Notes: generated by a model from the letters alone, not told the origin. Counted from the stretch's first letter, positions 7,824 to 16,584 are shown. The stretch is 64,000 nt of DNA from Ruminococcus sp. (GCA_017416065.1 JAFQDM010000018.1:1-64000); one strand, 5' to 3'. Program-made: numbers and translations.

Positions 7824-8582
7824 ATGGCTAATAATAAAAACTACGTCAGATTACAGAAGATGCTGGCTGACTGCGGAGTTGCCTCCAGGCGAAAGGCAGA
7901 GGAGCTCATCCGCGCAGGCTCCGTTAAGGTGAACGGAGTGGTGGCAGAGATCGGAGATAAGGTGAATCCCTTTAAAGACAAGGTGGTTGTAAACGGCAGA
8001 AAGGTTACGGGTAATGCCAAGCCCCGCCACCGTTATGTAATGCTCAACAAGCCCCGAGGCTACGTGACCACCATGAGTGACGAAAAGGGCAGAAAGTGCG
8101 TTGCAGAGCTTGTGGCGGATATTCCCGAGAGGGTATACCCCGTGGGCAGACTGGACAGAGACAGCGAGGGAATGCTCCTCTTTACCAACGACGGCGACTT
8201 TGCCAACAAGGTTATGCATCCAAAGAAGGATATATATAAGGTCTACCGTGTAACCGTGCGTCCTGCGGTCACAGAAGAAATGATTGAGGAATTTGAGACG
8301 GGTATGATGCTGGACGGCAGAAAGACCGCCCCTGCAGAGGTGAGGGTCATCTCAAGGCAGGAGGGCAGAGTTGTGCTGGAGATACTCCTGCGCGAGGGCA
8401 GAAACCGTCAGATCCGCAGAATGTGCGAGATGCTGGGGCTTGAGGTTGCAAGGCTCAGACGTACTGCAATAGGTCAGGTGAAGCTTGGTATGCTCAAAAA
8501 GGGAGATTGGAGAGATCTCACTCCCGAAGAGGTCAAGAAGCTTATGGCTGATCCCAATCCCTCAAGGCATATTCAGGGATAA
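7824..8582 (+). CDS. rluB: Pseudouridine synthase, RluB/RsuA family
   Basis: The enzyme isomerises a uridine in ribosomal RNA. It has an N-terminal S4 RNA-binding domain (residues 8-55, VRLQKMLADCGVASRRKAEELI) and the catalytic motif GRLD with Asp111. EGRNRQIRRMCE near the C-terminus is typical of RluB. I chose ATG 7824 because AAGGA lies 9 bases upstream; the earlier in-frame ATG at 7815 touches that site. Length 252 aa. RluB and RluE/F specificities cannot be separated by eye, but RluB is the usual protein in this locus. Confidence 0.92.
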   Translation: MANNKNYVRLQKMLADCGVASRRKAEELIRAGSVKVNGVVAEIGDKVNPFKDKVVVNGRKVTGNAKPRHRYVMLNKPRGYVTTMSDEKGRKCVAELVADIPERVYPVGRLDRDSEGMLLFTNDGDFANKVMHPKKDIYKVYRVTVRPAVTEEMIEEFETGMMLDGRKTAPAEVRVISRQEGRVVLEILLREGRNRQIRRMCEMLGLEVARLRRTAIGQVKLGMLKKGDWRDLTPEEVKKLMADPNPSRHIQG

Positions 8583-8607
8583 TACTATTTTTCAAGAGGT
8601 ACATAAT

Positions 8608-9009
8608 ATGTTTTCGATCTTACCCTGCAAGGATGCGGACAAGCTGAAGCTTTACCCTGAGGGGGCAACCTTGCTTATTTATACGGAAGACTTAGCAGAG
8701 CGCGGACACATAGCCTATATCCGCAACAGATCAGCGCTGGAGATCCTCTCTATGGACACAGGGGAGGAGTACGAAGCCGACGGCACCGTGGGCAAAGAGA
8801 TGTTTTTGCATGCAGACGCACTTATCCGTTCCGTGGGGGCCATTGCCCTGGGGGAAGGAGTGCTCACCCTTTGCAGTAAGCAGGAGGAGCTGGCTCCCTT
8901 GCTCCAAAAGTTCGGAGCTTTTCTTCACAACGGCTACCAAACCCTGTATCTGAGCAAGCTTTTCTCTAAGGGCTGCTCCGGTTGCTCAGGCTGCGGTCAG
9001 AGCAAATAA
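8608..9009 (+). CDS. Conserved hypothetical protein with C-terminal Cys-Gly tail
   Basis: The 133-residue soluble protein starts MFSILPCKDADKLKLYP; I recognise no domain. The middle (EGVLTLCSKQEELAPLLQKFGAFL) could be an acyl-carrier or GNAT-like fragment, but this is weak. The end, GCSGCSGCGQSK, has three cysteines spaced CxxCxxC and might bind a metal. AAGAGG lies 7 bases before the ATG. It follows rluB by 25 bases and is probably the last gene of the scp operon. Function unknown. Confidence 0.75.
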   Translation: MFSILPCKDADKLKLYPEGATLLIYTEDLAERGHIAYIRNRSALEILSMDTGEEYEADGTVGKEMFLHADALIRSVGAIALGEGVLTLCSKQEELAPLLQKFGAFLHNGYQTLYLSKLFSKGCSGCSGCGQSK

Positions 9010-9059
9010 CAAATTATTGTAAAAAATATAATATTTTTGATGTTTTTTATAACATTTAC

Positions 9060-9089
9060 TTGTAATTACGCAGGTGTTTAATGTATAAT
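9060..9089 (+). promoter_or_regulatory. Promoter of the carboxyltransferase operon
   Basis: TTGTAA (9060-9065), 18 bases, TATAAT (9084-9089), 42 bases before the ATG. An AT-rich palindrome around 9020-9042 may end the upstream operon. Confidence 0.55.
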
Positions 9090-9130
9090 TAAAAAAGATT
9101 AGTATCAAAAAGAGCCTTAGGAGGATTCTT

Positions 9131-10363
9131 ATGAGCAAATTAAATAAAAAGATCATTTCGGCGGACAAGCTGTTTGCCCGCTTGTTTGACGATGGAGTCT
9201 GCACCGAGCTTCTGCCTTTGGCAGAGTCTGCAGAGGTTTCTGCCGCTTGCGGTAAGGTTTGTAATCAGAACGTCTACGCTTTTGCGGCGGTTGAGGGAGA
9301 GTACGCAGGTGCCATGAGCACAGCTCAGGCTCGCAAGCTCTCAAAGCTTTACGCCATGGCGGCAAAGACAGGCTGTCCCGTGATCGGCTTCTATCAGGGA
9401 AGCACAGCCAAGGTAGCAGAGAAAAATATGCTTCTGGATGCTCTGGGCGATCTGCTTGCAAGCTCCTCCAGACTTTCCGGCGTAGTGCCTCAGATCTCCG
9501 TAGTGCTCGGGGACTGTGTGGGCACCACCGCCATGCTTGCAACAAGTGCTGATTTTGTTGTGATGACAAAGGATGCAAGGCTCTCCCTTACAACGGATTG
9601 TGAGTGCACAGGACAGGGCAAGGCCGCAGTTGTGACAGAGGGCTACTCTGAAGCAATTAACGCAGTAAAGGAACTGCTGGACTACATCCCTGCAAATAAC
9701 CTGAGTGCTTCTCCCGTGGCAGAGTATGCAGACGGAGACGTGTTTGATGCAGACAGCGAGTATAAGCTCTACACAGCAGGTGAGTGCACAGCCGCAGTAT
9801 CCTTTGCAAGAATTGCAGGCAAGGCTGTGGGTGTTGTGCGCACCAAGGGCTCAGAGATTGACAAAAAGGCCGCAAAGAAGATCGTATCCTTTGTGCGCTT
9901 CTGCGATGCTTTCTCCATTCCTGTTGTGACCTTTGTTGACGCAGAGAGCTTCTGCTGTCTTGATTGTGCCAACAAGGTGCTCAGCGCTTATGCGGAGGCT
10001 ACCACCGTAAAGCTCTCCGTAGTAAACGGCAACGCCACAGGCGCTGTTTATATGGCTTTGGCAGGCAAGGCAGGCAGAGCAGACGTGACCATTGGTATGC
10101 AGGGTGCAGTTATTTCTCCCATCAAGGCTCAGGCCGCCGCATACCTTGCGCTTGACGGCAAGCTCACAGGCTCAGTCAAGGAGCAGGATGCAAAGATAGC
10201 TCAGTACGTTGCAACGGAGCTCTGTGCAGAGAATGCGGCAAAGGCAGGCTACGTTGACGACGTAGCAGATGCTCAGACACTCAGAAATAAACTTATAAAT
10301 TATCTGGATGCTTTAAGCGGCAAGAGAGAGGCTTCTCTGCCCAAGAAGCATTCCACCATATAA
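9131..10363 (+). CDS. Acyl-CoA carboxyltransferase-like subunit (short PccB/MmdA/12S type)
   Basis: The 410-residue protein has the crotonase-like fold pattern of biotin-dependent carboxyltransferases: VVLGDCVGTTAMLATSADFVVM in the N half, and VVRTKGSEIDKKAAKKIVSFVRFCDAFSIPVVTFVD plus NGNATGAVYMALAGK in the C half. Both halves are present, but it is about 100 residues shorter than usual 12S/MmdA subunits, mainly at the N-terminus, and divergent. Strong AGGAGG site. The downstream genes encode a biotin carrier and a pyruvate-type carboxyltransferase. Likely role: moving CO2 between an acyl-CoA and biotin. The substrate is not readable. Confidence 0.8.
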   Translation: MSKLNKKIISADKLFARLFDDGVCTELLPLAESAEVSAACGKVCNQNVYAFAAVEGEYAGAMSTAQARKLSKLYAMAAKTGCPVIGFYQGSTAKVAEKNMLLDALGDLLASSSRLSGVVPQISVVLGDCVGTTAMLATSADFVVMTKDARLSLTTDCECTGQGKAAVVTEGYSEAINAVKELLDYIPANNLSASPVAEYADGDVFDADSEYKLYTAGECTAAVSFARIAGKAVGVVRTKGSEIDKKAAKKIVSFVRFCDAFSIPVVTFVDAESFCCLDCANKVLSAYAEATTVKLSVVNGNATGAVYMALAGKAGRADVTIGMQGAVISPIKAQAAAYLALDGKLTGSVKEQDAKIAQYVATELCAENAAKAGYVDDVADAQTLRNKLINYLDALSGKREASLPKKHSTI

Positions 10364-10378
10364 TCAGGAGGTCTCAAA

Positions 10379-10747
10379 ATGAAAAATCTTCGAATCACAG
10401 TTAACGGCGTATCATATGATGTACAGGTTGAGGAGCTTTCCGCAGGCGCTGCTCCCGCACCCGCACCTGCTCCTGCTCCCGCAGCAGCACCCGCAGCTGC
10501 ACCTGCAGCTCCCAAGGCAGCAAGCCCTGCCGGCGGCACAAAGGTAACAGCTCCCATGCCCGGCACTATCCTTTCTGTCAACGTTTCCGTTGGTCAGCAG
10601 GTTTCTGAGGGCCAGGCTCTCGTAATTCTTGAGGCTATGAAGATGGAAAATGAGATTCCTGCTCCTGCCGCAGGAAAAGTTGCATCCATAGAGGTTGAGA
10701 AGGGTGCCAACGTTGAGACAGGCGCTGTTCTCATCACATTGAACTAA
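10379..10747 (+). CDS. Biotin carboxyl carrier protein (1.3S/OadA C-terminal type)
   Basis: The 122-residue protein ends in a biotinyl domain (residues 55-122) with the motif EAMKME; Lys88 is the biotinylation site. Residues 24-50 are an Ala-Pro swinging linker. The N-terminal [19 protein letters not shown] is typical of carriers of decarboxylase/transcarboxylase systems rather than of fatty-acid AccB. Being encoded between the two carboxyltransferases fits a carrier shuttling carboxyl groups between them. Confidence 0.95.
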   Translation: MKNLRITVNGVSYDVQVEELSAGAAPAPAPAPAPAAAPAAAPAAPKAASPAGGTKVTAPMPGTILSVNVSVGQQVSEGQALVILEAMKMENEIPAPAAGKVASIEVEKGANVETGAVLITLN

Positions 10748-10757
10748 GGTGATCGGG

Positions 10758-12158
10758 ATGACAAAGAAGATTAAAATTACAGAGACGGGGCTTAGAGATG
10801 CCCACCAGTCTCTGCTTGCTACAAGAATGCCCACCTCTGATATGCTTCCCATATTGGAGAAGATGGACAAAATCGGCTTCTACTCCCTGGAGTGCTGGGG
10901 CGGAGCAACCTTTGACTCCTGCCTGCGCTTTCTGAATGAAGACCCCTGGGAGAGACTGCGCGTCATAAAAGACAAATGCAAGAACACAAAGCTTCAGATG
11001 CTGTTCCGCGGACAGAATATGCTGGGCTACCGCCACTATGCAGACGACGTGCTGGACTACTTTGTAGAGCGCTCCGTTGCAAACGGTATCGACATTCTGC
11101 GTATCTTTGATGCTTTAAACGACATCAAGAACTTAAAGAGCGCCATCAAGGCCGCAAAGCGTGAGGGAGCAGAGGTTCAGGTTGCCATCAGCTACACCAC
11201 GGGTCCCGTGTTCACAGACGAATACTACGTAGACTATGCAAAGCGCATTGCTGATGCAGGGGCAGACACCATCTGCATCAAGGATATGGCGGCTCTGCTC
11301 ACTCCTTACAAGACGGAATCCCTTGTTAAGGCTATCAAAAAGGAAGTTGACCTTCCTCTGCAGATCCACACACACTACACCTCAGGTCTTGCTTCCATGT
11401 GCCTCTTAAAGGGTGTTGAGGCAGGCGCTGATATGATAGATACAGCCATCAGCCCCCTGGCTTTGGGTACTTCACACGCTCCCACGGAGTCTATGGTTGC
11501 GGCGCTTCAGGGCTCAGAGTACGACACAGGTCTTGACCTTGTGGCTCTGTCTGAGATCCGCGAGTACTTTATGACTCTCAGAGAAAAGTACATCAAGTCC
11601 GGACTTATTGACCCCAAGATGCTTGCAACAGATGCAAACGCTCTCATCTACCAGGTGCCAGGCGGAATGCTCTCAAACCTGCTCTCTCAGCTTAAGCAGG
11701 CAGGCAAGGAAGATCAGCTTACAAAGGTGCTGGAGGAAGTTCCCCGCGTGCGCGAGGATGCAGGCTATCCTCCGCTGGTTACTCCCACATCTCAGATCGT
11801 GGGCACACAGGCAGTGTTCAACGTTATTGCAGGCGAGCGCTACAAGATGTGCACCAACGAGTTCAAGGATATGGTTGCAGGTAAATACGGCACAACTCCC
11901 GTTCCTGTATCAGCAGAGTTCAGAAAGAAGATCATCGGCGACGCAAAGCCCGTGACCTGCCGCCCTGCAGATCTGCTGGAGCCCGAGCTTGAGAAGCTCA
12001 AGGCAGAGGCCGCACAGTATGTTCAGCAGGAGGAGGACGTGCTCTCCTATGCAATGTTCCCCAAGGTATCCGTAGACTTCTTTGAGAAGCGCAGACAGGC
12101 TCAGCTGGGTCTTGACCCTCAGTACCTTGACAAAAACAAGGGAACCTATCCCGTATAA
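10758..12158 (+). CDS. Oxaloacetate decarboxylase alpha / transcarboxylase 5S-type carboxyltransferase
   Basis: The 466-residue protein has the TIM-barrel signature TGLRDAHQSLLATRM (Asp14), the presumed carboxylated Lys175 in CIKDMAALL, and metal ligands His204 and His206 in IHTH. It transfers CO2 between biotin and pyruvate/oxaloacetate. It lacks a C-terminal biotin domain, which is supplied by the separate upstream gene. ATG 10758 is preferred over GTG 10749, because the GTG lies inside the AAGGTG ribosome site. No oadB or oadG is nearby, so this is not an obvious sodium pump. Confidence 0.93.
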   Translation: MTKKIKITETGLRDAHQSLLATRMPTSDMLPILEKMDKIGFYSLECWGGATFDSCLRFLNEDPWERLRVIKDKCKNTKLQMLFRGQNMLGYRHYADDVLDYFVERSVANGIDILRIFDALNDIKNLKSAIKAAKREGAEVQVAISYTTGPVFTDEYYVDYAKRIADAGADTICIKDMAALLTPYKTESLVKAIKKEVDLPLQIHTHYTSGLASMCLLKGVEAGADMIDTAISPLALGTSHAPTESMVAALQGSEYDTGLDLVALSEIREYFMTLREKYIKSGLIDPKMLATDANALIYQVPGGMLSNLLSQLKQAGKEDQLTKVLEEVPRVREDAGYPPLVTPTSQIVGTQAVFNVIAGERYKMCTNEFKDMVAGKYGTTPVPVSAEFRKKIIGDAKPVTCRPADLLEPELEKLKAEAAQYVQQEEDVLSYAMFPKVSVDFFEKRRQAQLGLDPQYLDKNKGTYPV

Positions 12159-12183
12159 TTTAGATTCTTCAGACTTTTCGAGT

Positions 12184-12217
12184 CACACTCCCTTTTAGGG
12201 AGTGTGCTTCAGTTTTA
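12184..12217 (+). terminator. Terminator of the carboxyltransferase operon
   Basis: CACACTCCC (12184-12192) and GGGAGTGTG (12198-12206) form a perfect 9-bp stem, followed by a T-rich tail. Confidence 0.75.
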
Positions 12218-12305
12218 TTCGCCTGTGGCGAGTTGTATTGCTCTGCAGTGATATTATGCGTTGGCATAGTGATATTGTCCTGCGGACAGTTTATACGGCG
12301 AATAC
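12218..12305. repeat. Mini-hairpin repeat array, TGATATT type
   Basis: Small palindromes (CGCCTGTGGCG, CTGCAG, ATGCGTTGGCAT, GTCCTGCGGAC) are separated by the word AGTGATATT or a variant. Each unit pairs a fixed word with a variable 10-12 nt hairpin. Related arrays lie at 13063-13150 and 17552-17725. Confidence 0.6.
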
Positions 12306-12424
12306 AGTTTCCCTGCATACAACCTGAGTGTTTACAAAATAAAATGCATATGCTAAAATATAATTGTAGATAAGTAGATTCTTTTTCTTGTGTCAGCTTA
12401 CTTAGAGCAAGGAGTGGTTTTTCT

Positions 12425-12913
12425 GTGAAAAGATTGATGGTTCTTTTAATAGGTGCGTTATTGATTATTTCTGTTGCATTTACTTCCTCAGCCTATGAGG
12501 TGCCTGATAAAGAGGAACTTGTTATATCCGGCGTTGACGCTGTGAAGGATAAGGTTGCACAGTATATTAATATGTCTATGAATAAATATGACCACACGGG
12601 TGCCAAAAAAGTGTGCTACGACGGCATAATCAAGGATAAAGATTTTTATTCCTATGCTCAAAAAACGGCACAGCTTGAAAACAACAGATATAAAGCTTTT
12701 CCTGAACTGAAAATAGAGGAGCTTACTGTTGATATTGTGTATAAAAGCATCATGGCAGAAGATAACGGCTACATAGTTGAGGCTGAGGTTTATGAAACGA
12801 AAAAATACAAAGCCTTTGAAGATCCCGGCTATGTGTGCACAAACCACGTGATAACTGTAGAGAATATCAATGGTGAATTTTACATCGCGGATGACGTAAC
12901 AAATAATCCGTAG
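12425..12913 (+). CDS. Secreted hypothetical protein
   Basis: The 162-residue protein begins with a signal peptide (KRLMVLLIGALLIISVAFTSSAYE) and carries a lysine- and tyrosine-rich mature part. I recognise no family. The mature region may be a small alpha/beta fold of the SnoaL/NTF2 kind, ending NGEFYIADDVTNNP, but this is only an impression. The start is GTG 12425 with AAGGAG 10 bases upstream. No clear operon partner is seen. Confidence 0.75.
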   Translation: MKRLMVLLIGALLIISVAFTSSAYEVPDKEELVISGVDAVKDKVAQYINMSMNKYDHTGAKKVCYDGIIKDKDFYSYAQKTAQLENNRYKAFPELKIEELTVDIVYKSIMAEDNGYIVEAEVYETKKYKAFEDPGYVCTNHVITVENINGEFYIADDVTNNP

Positions 12914-13022
12914 ATTCAGCTCTGCGTAGTAAGAGGAAAGAAAACAGCTCGTTTGCCTTAGAGTGCATAACAGAGACGGATGAAAGAGATCTGATAAGAT
13001 CAAGATAACATACTGCAAAAGC

Positions 13023-13061
13023 AAAAGCCTTCTTCACGGATAATGTGAGGAAGGCTTTTTG
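13023..13061. terminator. Hairpin terminator downstream of the secreted protein
   Basis: AAAAGCCTTCTTCAC pairs with GTGAGGAAGGCTTTTT. T- and A-runs on both sides allow action in either direction. Confidence 0.7.
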
Positions 13062-13062
13062 T

Positions 13063-13150
13063 AATGATGTTTGTTCCTAAGGGACAAATGTTGCACCTGT
13101 GGTATGATGTTTCACCTTGTGAAATGATGTTTGCATTTGGCAAATAATTT
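13063..13150. repeat. Mini-hairpin repeat array, ATGATGTTT type
   Basis: Four units of about 20 bases start with ATGATGTTT or a variant. Each is followed by a different small palindrome: GTTCCTAAGGGAC, CACCTGTGGT, TTCACCTTGTGAA, TTGCATTTGGCAA. The layout is the same as at 12218 and 17552. Confidence 0.6.
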
Positions 13151-13158
13151 GGAGAGGG

Positions 13159-14319
13159 TCACACTTTGATGATGCCCCTGGTGAAATCTGCGCCGCAGGG
13201 GGAGGGGGACTTTTCAAACACAGTTCTCAGGTCTGTGGCTTTGATGTCTATGCTCAGTATCTCCGCCGCTGTTTCTGAAAGCTTTTCTTTGTCCTTTGCA
13301 ACGTTCAGCACAAGGGGCAGGGCGGATGATTTATTGAGTTCTTTGAGCAATTGCTCTGCACGAGAATTAAATCCCAGAACACGGATGTAGGGCACAGCCT
13401 GAGCGTGGTGCTCCTTTCTGATTCCAAGCAGAGCACAGGTGAGGATACGCCTTAAGCGGGAGTGGGTGTAGCGCTTGGTCTTTATTTCATCGAGGATCTT
13501 CTCAATGCTATTGTGAGTCTTTGCTGCTGAGAGTATACGATTCTCCAGCCCTTCGCTTACATCGGGAATTGCTTTTATATCTTCAATCTCAAACTTGCGG
13601 AGCATATAAAGCAGAGCCCTCTCTCCGTATTCGAGGAATGCAGGGTTGTTTTCCTCAAGATCTTTTGGAATAAACGCAGAGAAATCCTCCTCATTCTTTA
13701 TCATATCCCTGATTTTTGAGGCGCTTGCAATTGTGTCTGTGGTGTGTGTGCTGTGGTGGTCTACACCCGTGCGCTTTATTGTGCGCAGCTGAGTGTCTGA
13801 ATCTGTGAGGGCTTTAATATATTCTATTCCCAGGGTGTTGTTTGGGGAGGAGAGCACATCTGCAAGCTCTCTGCCGAACACATCCTCCACAGCTTTCTGT
13901 AGAGCCTTTGGGTAGTATTCGCCCTGAGCCATAAGGCTTTGGAGCTTTTCGTTGACTTCTGTACTGTTTGTTGCATCTGCGGCGGCTTTGAGCATCTGAA
14001 TATCTCCGCATTCAGAGCCGAAGTACACTCTGTCCACACAGCCTGCGGCCTTGATTATTTCGCATCCGCCCCGGGCAAACCTTTCTGCAGAGGCTACCGC
14101 CCACACACAGGGCAGCTCAATAACCAGGTCTGCGCCGTTTCTGAGGGCCTCTTTTGCTCTTGAAAATTTGGAGCAGACCGCCACGTCGCCCCTTTGGGTA
14201 AAGCTTCCGCTCATAACGGCGACTATTGCGTCACAGCCGTCTTCTCTCATTTTTGAGAGCATATATTTGTGGCCGTTGTGAAAGGGATTATATTCACAGA
14301 TAAGGGCTCCCGTTGGCAT
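13159..14319 (-). CDS. tmcAL: tRNA(Met) cytidine acetate ligase
   Basis: TmcAL activates acetate with ATP and forms N4-acetylcytidine at the wobble base of elongator tRNA-Met. The 386-residue protein opens ALICEYNPFHNGHKYML, with the nucleotidyltransferase motif HNGH at 14-17 and the following MSGSFTQRGD motif of the family. ISxxK-like ASASKIRDM appears later. It is divergent from acetate kinase, whose reaction shares acetate as reactant. Length is normal. Confidence 0.95.
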   Translation of the reverse strand: MPTGALICEYNPFHNGHKYMLSKMREDGCDAIVAVMSGSFTQRGDVAVCSKFSRAKEALRNGADLVIELPCVWAVASAERFARGGCEIIKAAGCVDRVYFGSECGDIQMLKAAADATNSTEVNEKLQSLMAQGEYYPKALQKAVEDVFGRELADVLSSPNNTLGIEYIKALTDSDTQLRTIKRTGVDHHSTHTTDTIASASKIRDMIKNEEDFSAFIPKDLEENNPAFLEYGERALLYMLRKFEIEDIKAIPDVSEGLENRILSAAKTHNSIEKILDEIKTKRYTHSRLRRILTCALLGIRKEHHAQAVPYIRVLGFNSRAEQLLKELNKSSALPLVLNVAKDKEKLSETAAEILSIDIKATDLRTVFEKSPSPCGADFTRGIIKV

Positions 14320-14345
14320 AAAAACTCACTCCTTGCAAAAAAGAC

Positions 14346-14374
14346 TTGAAACTTTTTACATATTGTACTATTAT
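14346..14374 (+). promoter_or_regulatory. ackA promoter
   Basis: TTGAAA (14346-14351), 17 bases, TATTAT (14369-14374), 46 bases before the ackA start. Confidence 0.55.
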
Positions 14375-14420
14375 ATTATAGGTTAAAATTACACTGAATT
14401 CAAGAAACGGAGGAAGATTT

Positions 14421-15629
14421 ATGAAAATTCTTGTAATCAACGCAGGCAGCTCTTCTCTTAAGTATCAGCTTATTGATATGGACAACGAGCAGATGCTTGC
14501 AAAGGGTAACTGCGAGCGTATAGGCCAGGCAGGCTCTTTCATCGGCCACAAAACAGCAGACGGCAGACAGATGAAAAAGGAGATAGAGATGCCCGACCAC
14601 ACAACTGCATTCCTGCAGGTTAAGGAGGCTCTCCTTGACAAAGAGGTTGGAGTTATCTCAGATCTTTCAGAGGTTGCCGCTATCGGCCACAGAATAGTTC
14701 AGGGCGGAGCTATCTTCAGCGAGTCCGTGCTGGTTGACGAGGAGGTTATCAAGGGTATTGAGAGCCTGATTCCTCTTGCACCTCTGCACAACTCAGGCCA
14801 CGTTCAGGCCATCAGAGGATGCCTGCAGGTATTCGGCGACAGCGTTCCCGAGGTTGTAGTTTTTGACACAGCGTTCCATTCCACAATGCCCCAGAAGGCA
14901 TTTATGTACGCTGTTCCTTATAAGTATTATGAAGATAATCAGGTTCGCCGCTACGGCTTCCACGGCACATCTCACCGCTATGTATCCGGCGAGATGGCAA
15001 AGCATATGGGCAAGGACATCAAGGACCTGAAGCTCATCACCTGCCACATCGGCAACGGCTCCTCCATCACAGCAGTTGACGGAGGCAAGGTTATAGACAC
15101 ATCCATGGGTCTTACTCCCCTTGACGGTTTCCTTATGGGTACCCGTTCAGGCAGCCTGGATCCTTCAGTTGTTACCTTTATTGCAGATTTAGAGGGTATG
15201 ACTCCCTCTCAGATGAGCAATATGCTCAACAAAGAAAGCGGACTGCTGGGCATCTCCGGAGTTTCTTCCGATGACCGTGACGTTTCTGCTGCAGAGGAAG
15301 CAGGCAACGAGCGTGCACGCCTTGCACACGAGATGCTCTACTACCAGATCGCTAAGTACATCGGCAGCTACATGGTAGCTCTCGGCGGCTGTGACGGAAT
15401 CGTTTTCTGTGCAGGACTGGGCGAGAATCAGCCCCAGCTCCGTCAGCAGGTATGCGAGTACCTGAAGTTTGCAGGAGTTAAGATCGACGCAGAGGTTAAC
15501 GCTGCAACCCGCGGCAAGACCGGCAGGATCTCCACAGCAGACTCTGCAATCGACGTTTGGGTTATCGAGACCAACGAGGAGCTTGTTATCGCAAGAGATA
15601 CAAAGGCTCTGGTTGAGAAGAACGCATAA
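14421..15629 (+). CDS. ackA: Acetate kinase
   Basis: AckA converts acetyl phosphate and ADP to acetate and ATP, a main energy step of fermentation. The 402-residue protein begins KILVINAGSSSLKYQLID (Asn7) and has FDTAFHSTMP, RRYGFHGTSHRYVS and the C-terminal ETNEELVIARDT that mark the family. AACGGAGGAAG precedes the ATG. No phosphotransacetylase gene is next to it. A shared hairpin (15670-15694) ends the gene. Confidence 0.98.
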   Translation: MKILVINAGSSSLKYQLIDMDNEQMLAKGNCERIGQAGSFIGHKTADGRQMKKEIEMPDHTTAFLQVKEALLDKEVGVISDLSEVAAIGHRIVQGGAIFSESVLVDEEVIKGIESLIPLAPLHNSGHVQAIRGCLQVFGDSVPEVVVFDTAFHSTMPQKAFMYAVPYKYYEDNQVRRYGFHGTSHRYVSGEMAKHMGKDIKDLKLITCHIGNGSSITAVDGGKVIDTSMGLTPLDGFLMGTRSGSLDPSVVTFIADLEGMTPSQMSNMLNKESGLLGISGVSSDDRDVSAAEEAGNERARLAHEMLYYQIAKYIGSYMVALGGCDGIVFCAGLGENQPQLRQQVCEYLKFAGVKIDAEVNAATRGKTGRISTADSAIDVWVIETNEELVIARDTKALVEKNA

Positions 15630-15668
15630 TTTAAAATTGATATAATTTTAAGTTGATACAAAAAGAAT

Positions 15669-15698
15669 GGGGCGGTGCCGAGTTTGCACCGCCCTTAT
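15669..15698. terminator. Bidirectional hairpin between ackA and the DUF378 gene
   Basis: GGGCGGTGC (15670-15678) and GCACCGCCC (15686-15694) form a perfect 9-bp stem. The minus-strand side is followed by ATTCTTTTTG, the plus side by a weaker TTATCT. Confidence 0.7.
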
Positions 15699-15712
15699 CT
15701 ATTGTAAATTTA

Positions 15713-15949
15713 TCAGATTCCGTCCCCTGTAAGCTCGCCGCGGTCGGGTGTTCTGGTGACTGCGTGTTCTCTGAAAAGGAACGTAATGCACCAAAGGGCA
15801 CACAGACCCACAAGGGCATAAATGATTCTGGAAACAACGGCAGTCTGACCGCCGAAGATCCACGCCACAATATCAAACTGAAACAGACCGATGCTGCCCC
15901 AATTGATACCGCCTACAATGAGCAGTGTCAAAGCTATTTTGTCGAGCAT
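15713..15949 (-). CDS. DUF378 family small membrane protein
   Basis: The 78-residue protein reads MLDKIALTLLIVGGINWGSIGLFQFDIV with a second membrane segment (IIYALVGLCALWCITFLF). GGINWG is the hallmark of DUF378 (YuzA-like) proteins, whose function is unknown. A GGAGG site precedes the ATG. Confidence 0.88.
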   Translation of the reverse strand: MLDKIALTLLIVGGINWGSIGLFQFDIVAWIFGGQTAVVSRIIYALVGLCALWCITFLFREHAVTRTPDRGELTGDGI

Positions 15950-16023
15950 ATAAAAACCTCCTGTTTTGTATTTGCTCTAATAGTCTTCACGTAATCTGCT
16001 CAGAATATACACGAATTTATTAA

Positions 16024-16404
16024 TTATAAAATTTTGATCAAAGCTAAGATAAGCGTCACAACTCCGAATAGGAGCAGTACTAAAGAGAAGCATCTTACTA
16101 TCTTTACGGATTTTTTCATTTTGAATTTTTGTATGAGGTTTTCTGTGGGAGTGGGGAGGAGCAGGGTGATAAGCCCCACAGACAGTCCGCCCACAGCCAT
16201 CATAAGAAGTCCTGCGTAGCTGTGCAGAGGAGCCACAAAGATTCCGATTGCAATCAGAAAGGTTCCCAGAATGTTCACGGCAGAAAGCAGCTTCTGCAGC
16301 TTAGTCCGCAGCGAAAAATACGCCGTATATTTTTCCTCGCACTCCTTTGAGCAGTACATTTCCTGATAGCTTATCTCCTTGGCGCAGTAGCCGCATTGTT
16401 TCAT
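16024..16404 (-). CDS. Zinc-ribbon membrane protein, hypothetical
   Basis: The 126-residue protein has two close cysteine pairs at the N-terminus (CGYC and CSKEC, residues 4-20) likely to bind zinc, followed by three hydrophobic segments (about residues 42-58, 65-84, 105-123). Start ATG 16404 with AGGAGATG upstream. No specific family is recognised. It and the DUF378 gene are on the same strand, 74 bases apart. Confidence 0.75.
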   Translation of the reverse strand: MKQCGYCAKEISYQEMYCSKECEEKYTAYFSLRTKLQKLLSAVNILGTFLIAIGIFVAPLHSYAGLLMMAVGGLSVGLITLLLPTPTENLIQKFKMKKSVKIVRCFSLVLLLFGVVTLILALIKIL

Positions 16405-16521
16405 TTTAGGTCATCTCCTTTGGATTTCATTAAAGTATATCACAGTATTGTTGCTTTTTCAATTAAAAGAGCACATTTTTTAATCTTTTTATGTACAGGT
16501 ATACAAGATTTGACCCGATGC

Positions 16522-16550
16522 TTTACTCAAAAATTCTTTTATAGTATAAT
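16522..16550 (+). promoter_or_regulatory. Promoter of the dockerin gene at 16585
   Basis: TTTACT (16522-16527), 17 bases, TATAAT (16545-16550), 35 bases upstream of the ATG. Confidence 0.55.
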
Positions 16551-16584
16551 AACAAAAGCTAAATAAAACGGAGGGATCTAAGCA

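Noticed and set aside
10749-12158. A sodium-pumping oxaloacetate decarboxylase operon
   Set aside because: The alpha subunit and carrier fit, but no membrane beta or gamma subunit is encoded nearby.
15653-15994. A 113-codon plus-strand frame over the DUF378 gene
   Set aside because: It runs antisense to a recognised small membrane protein and through the ackA terminator.
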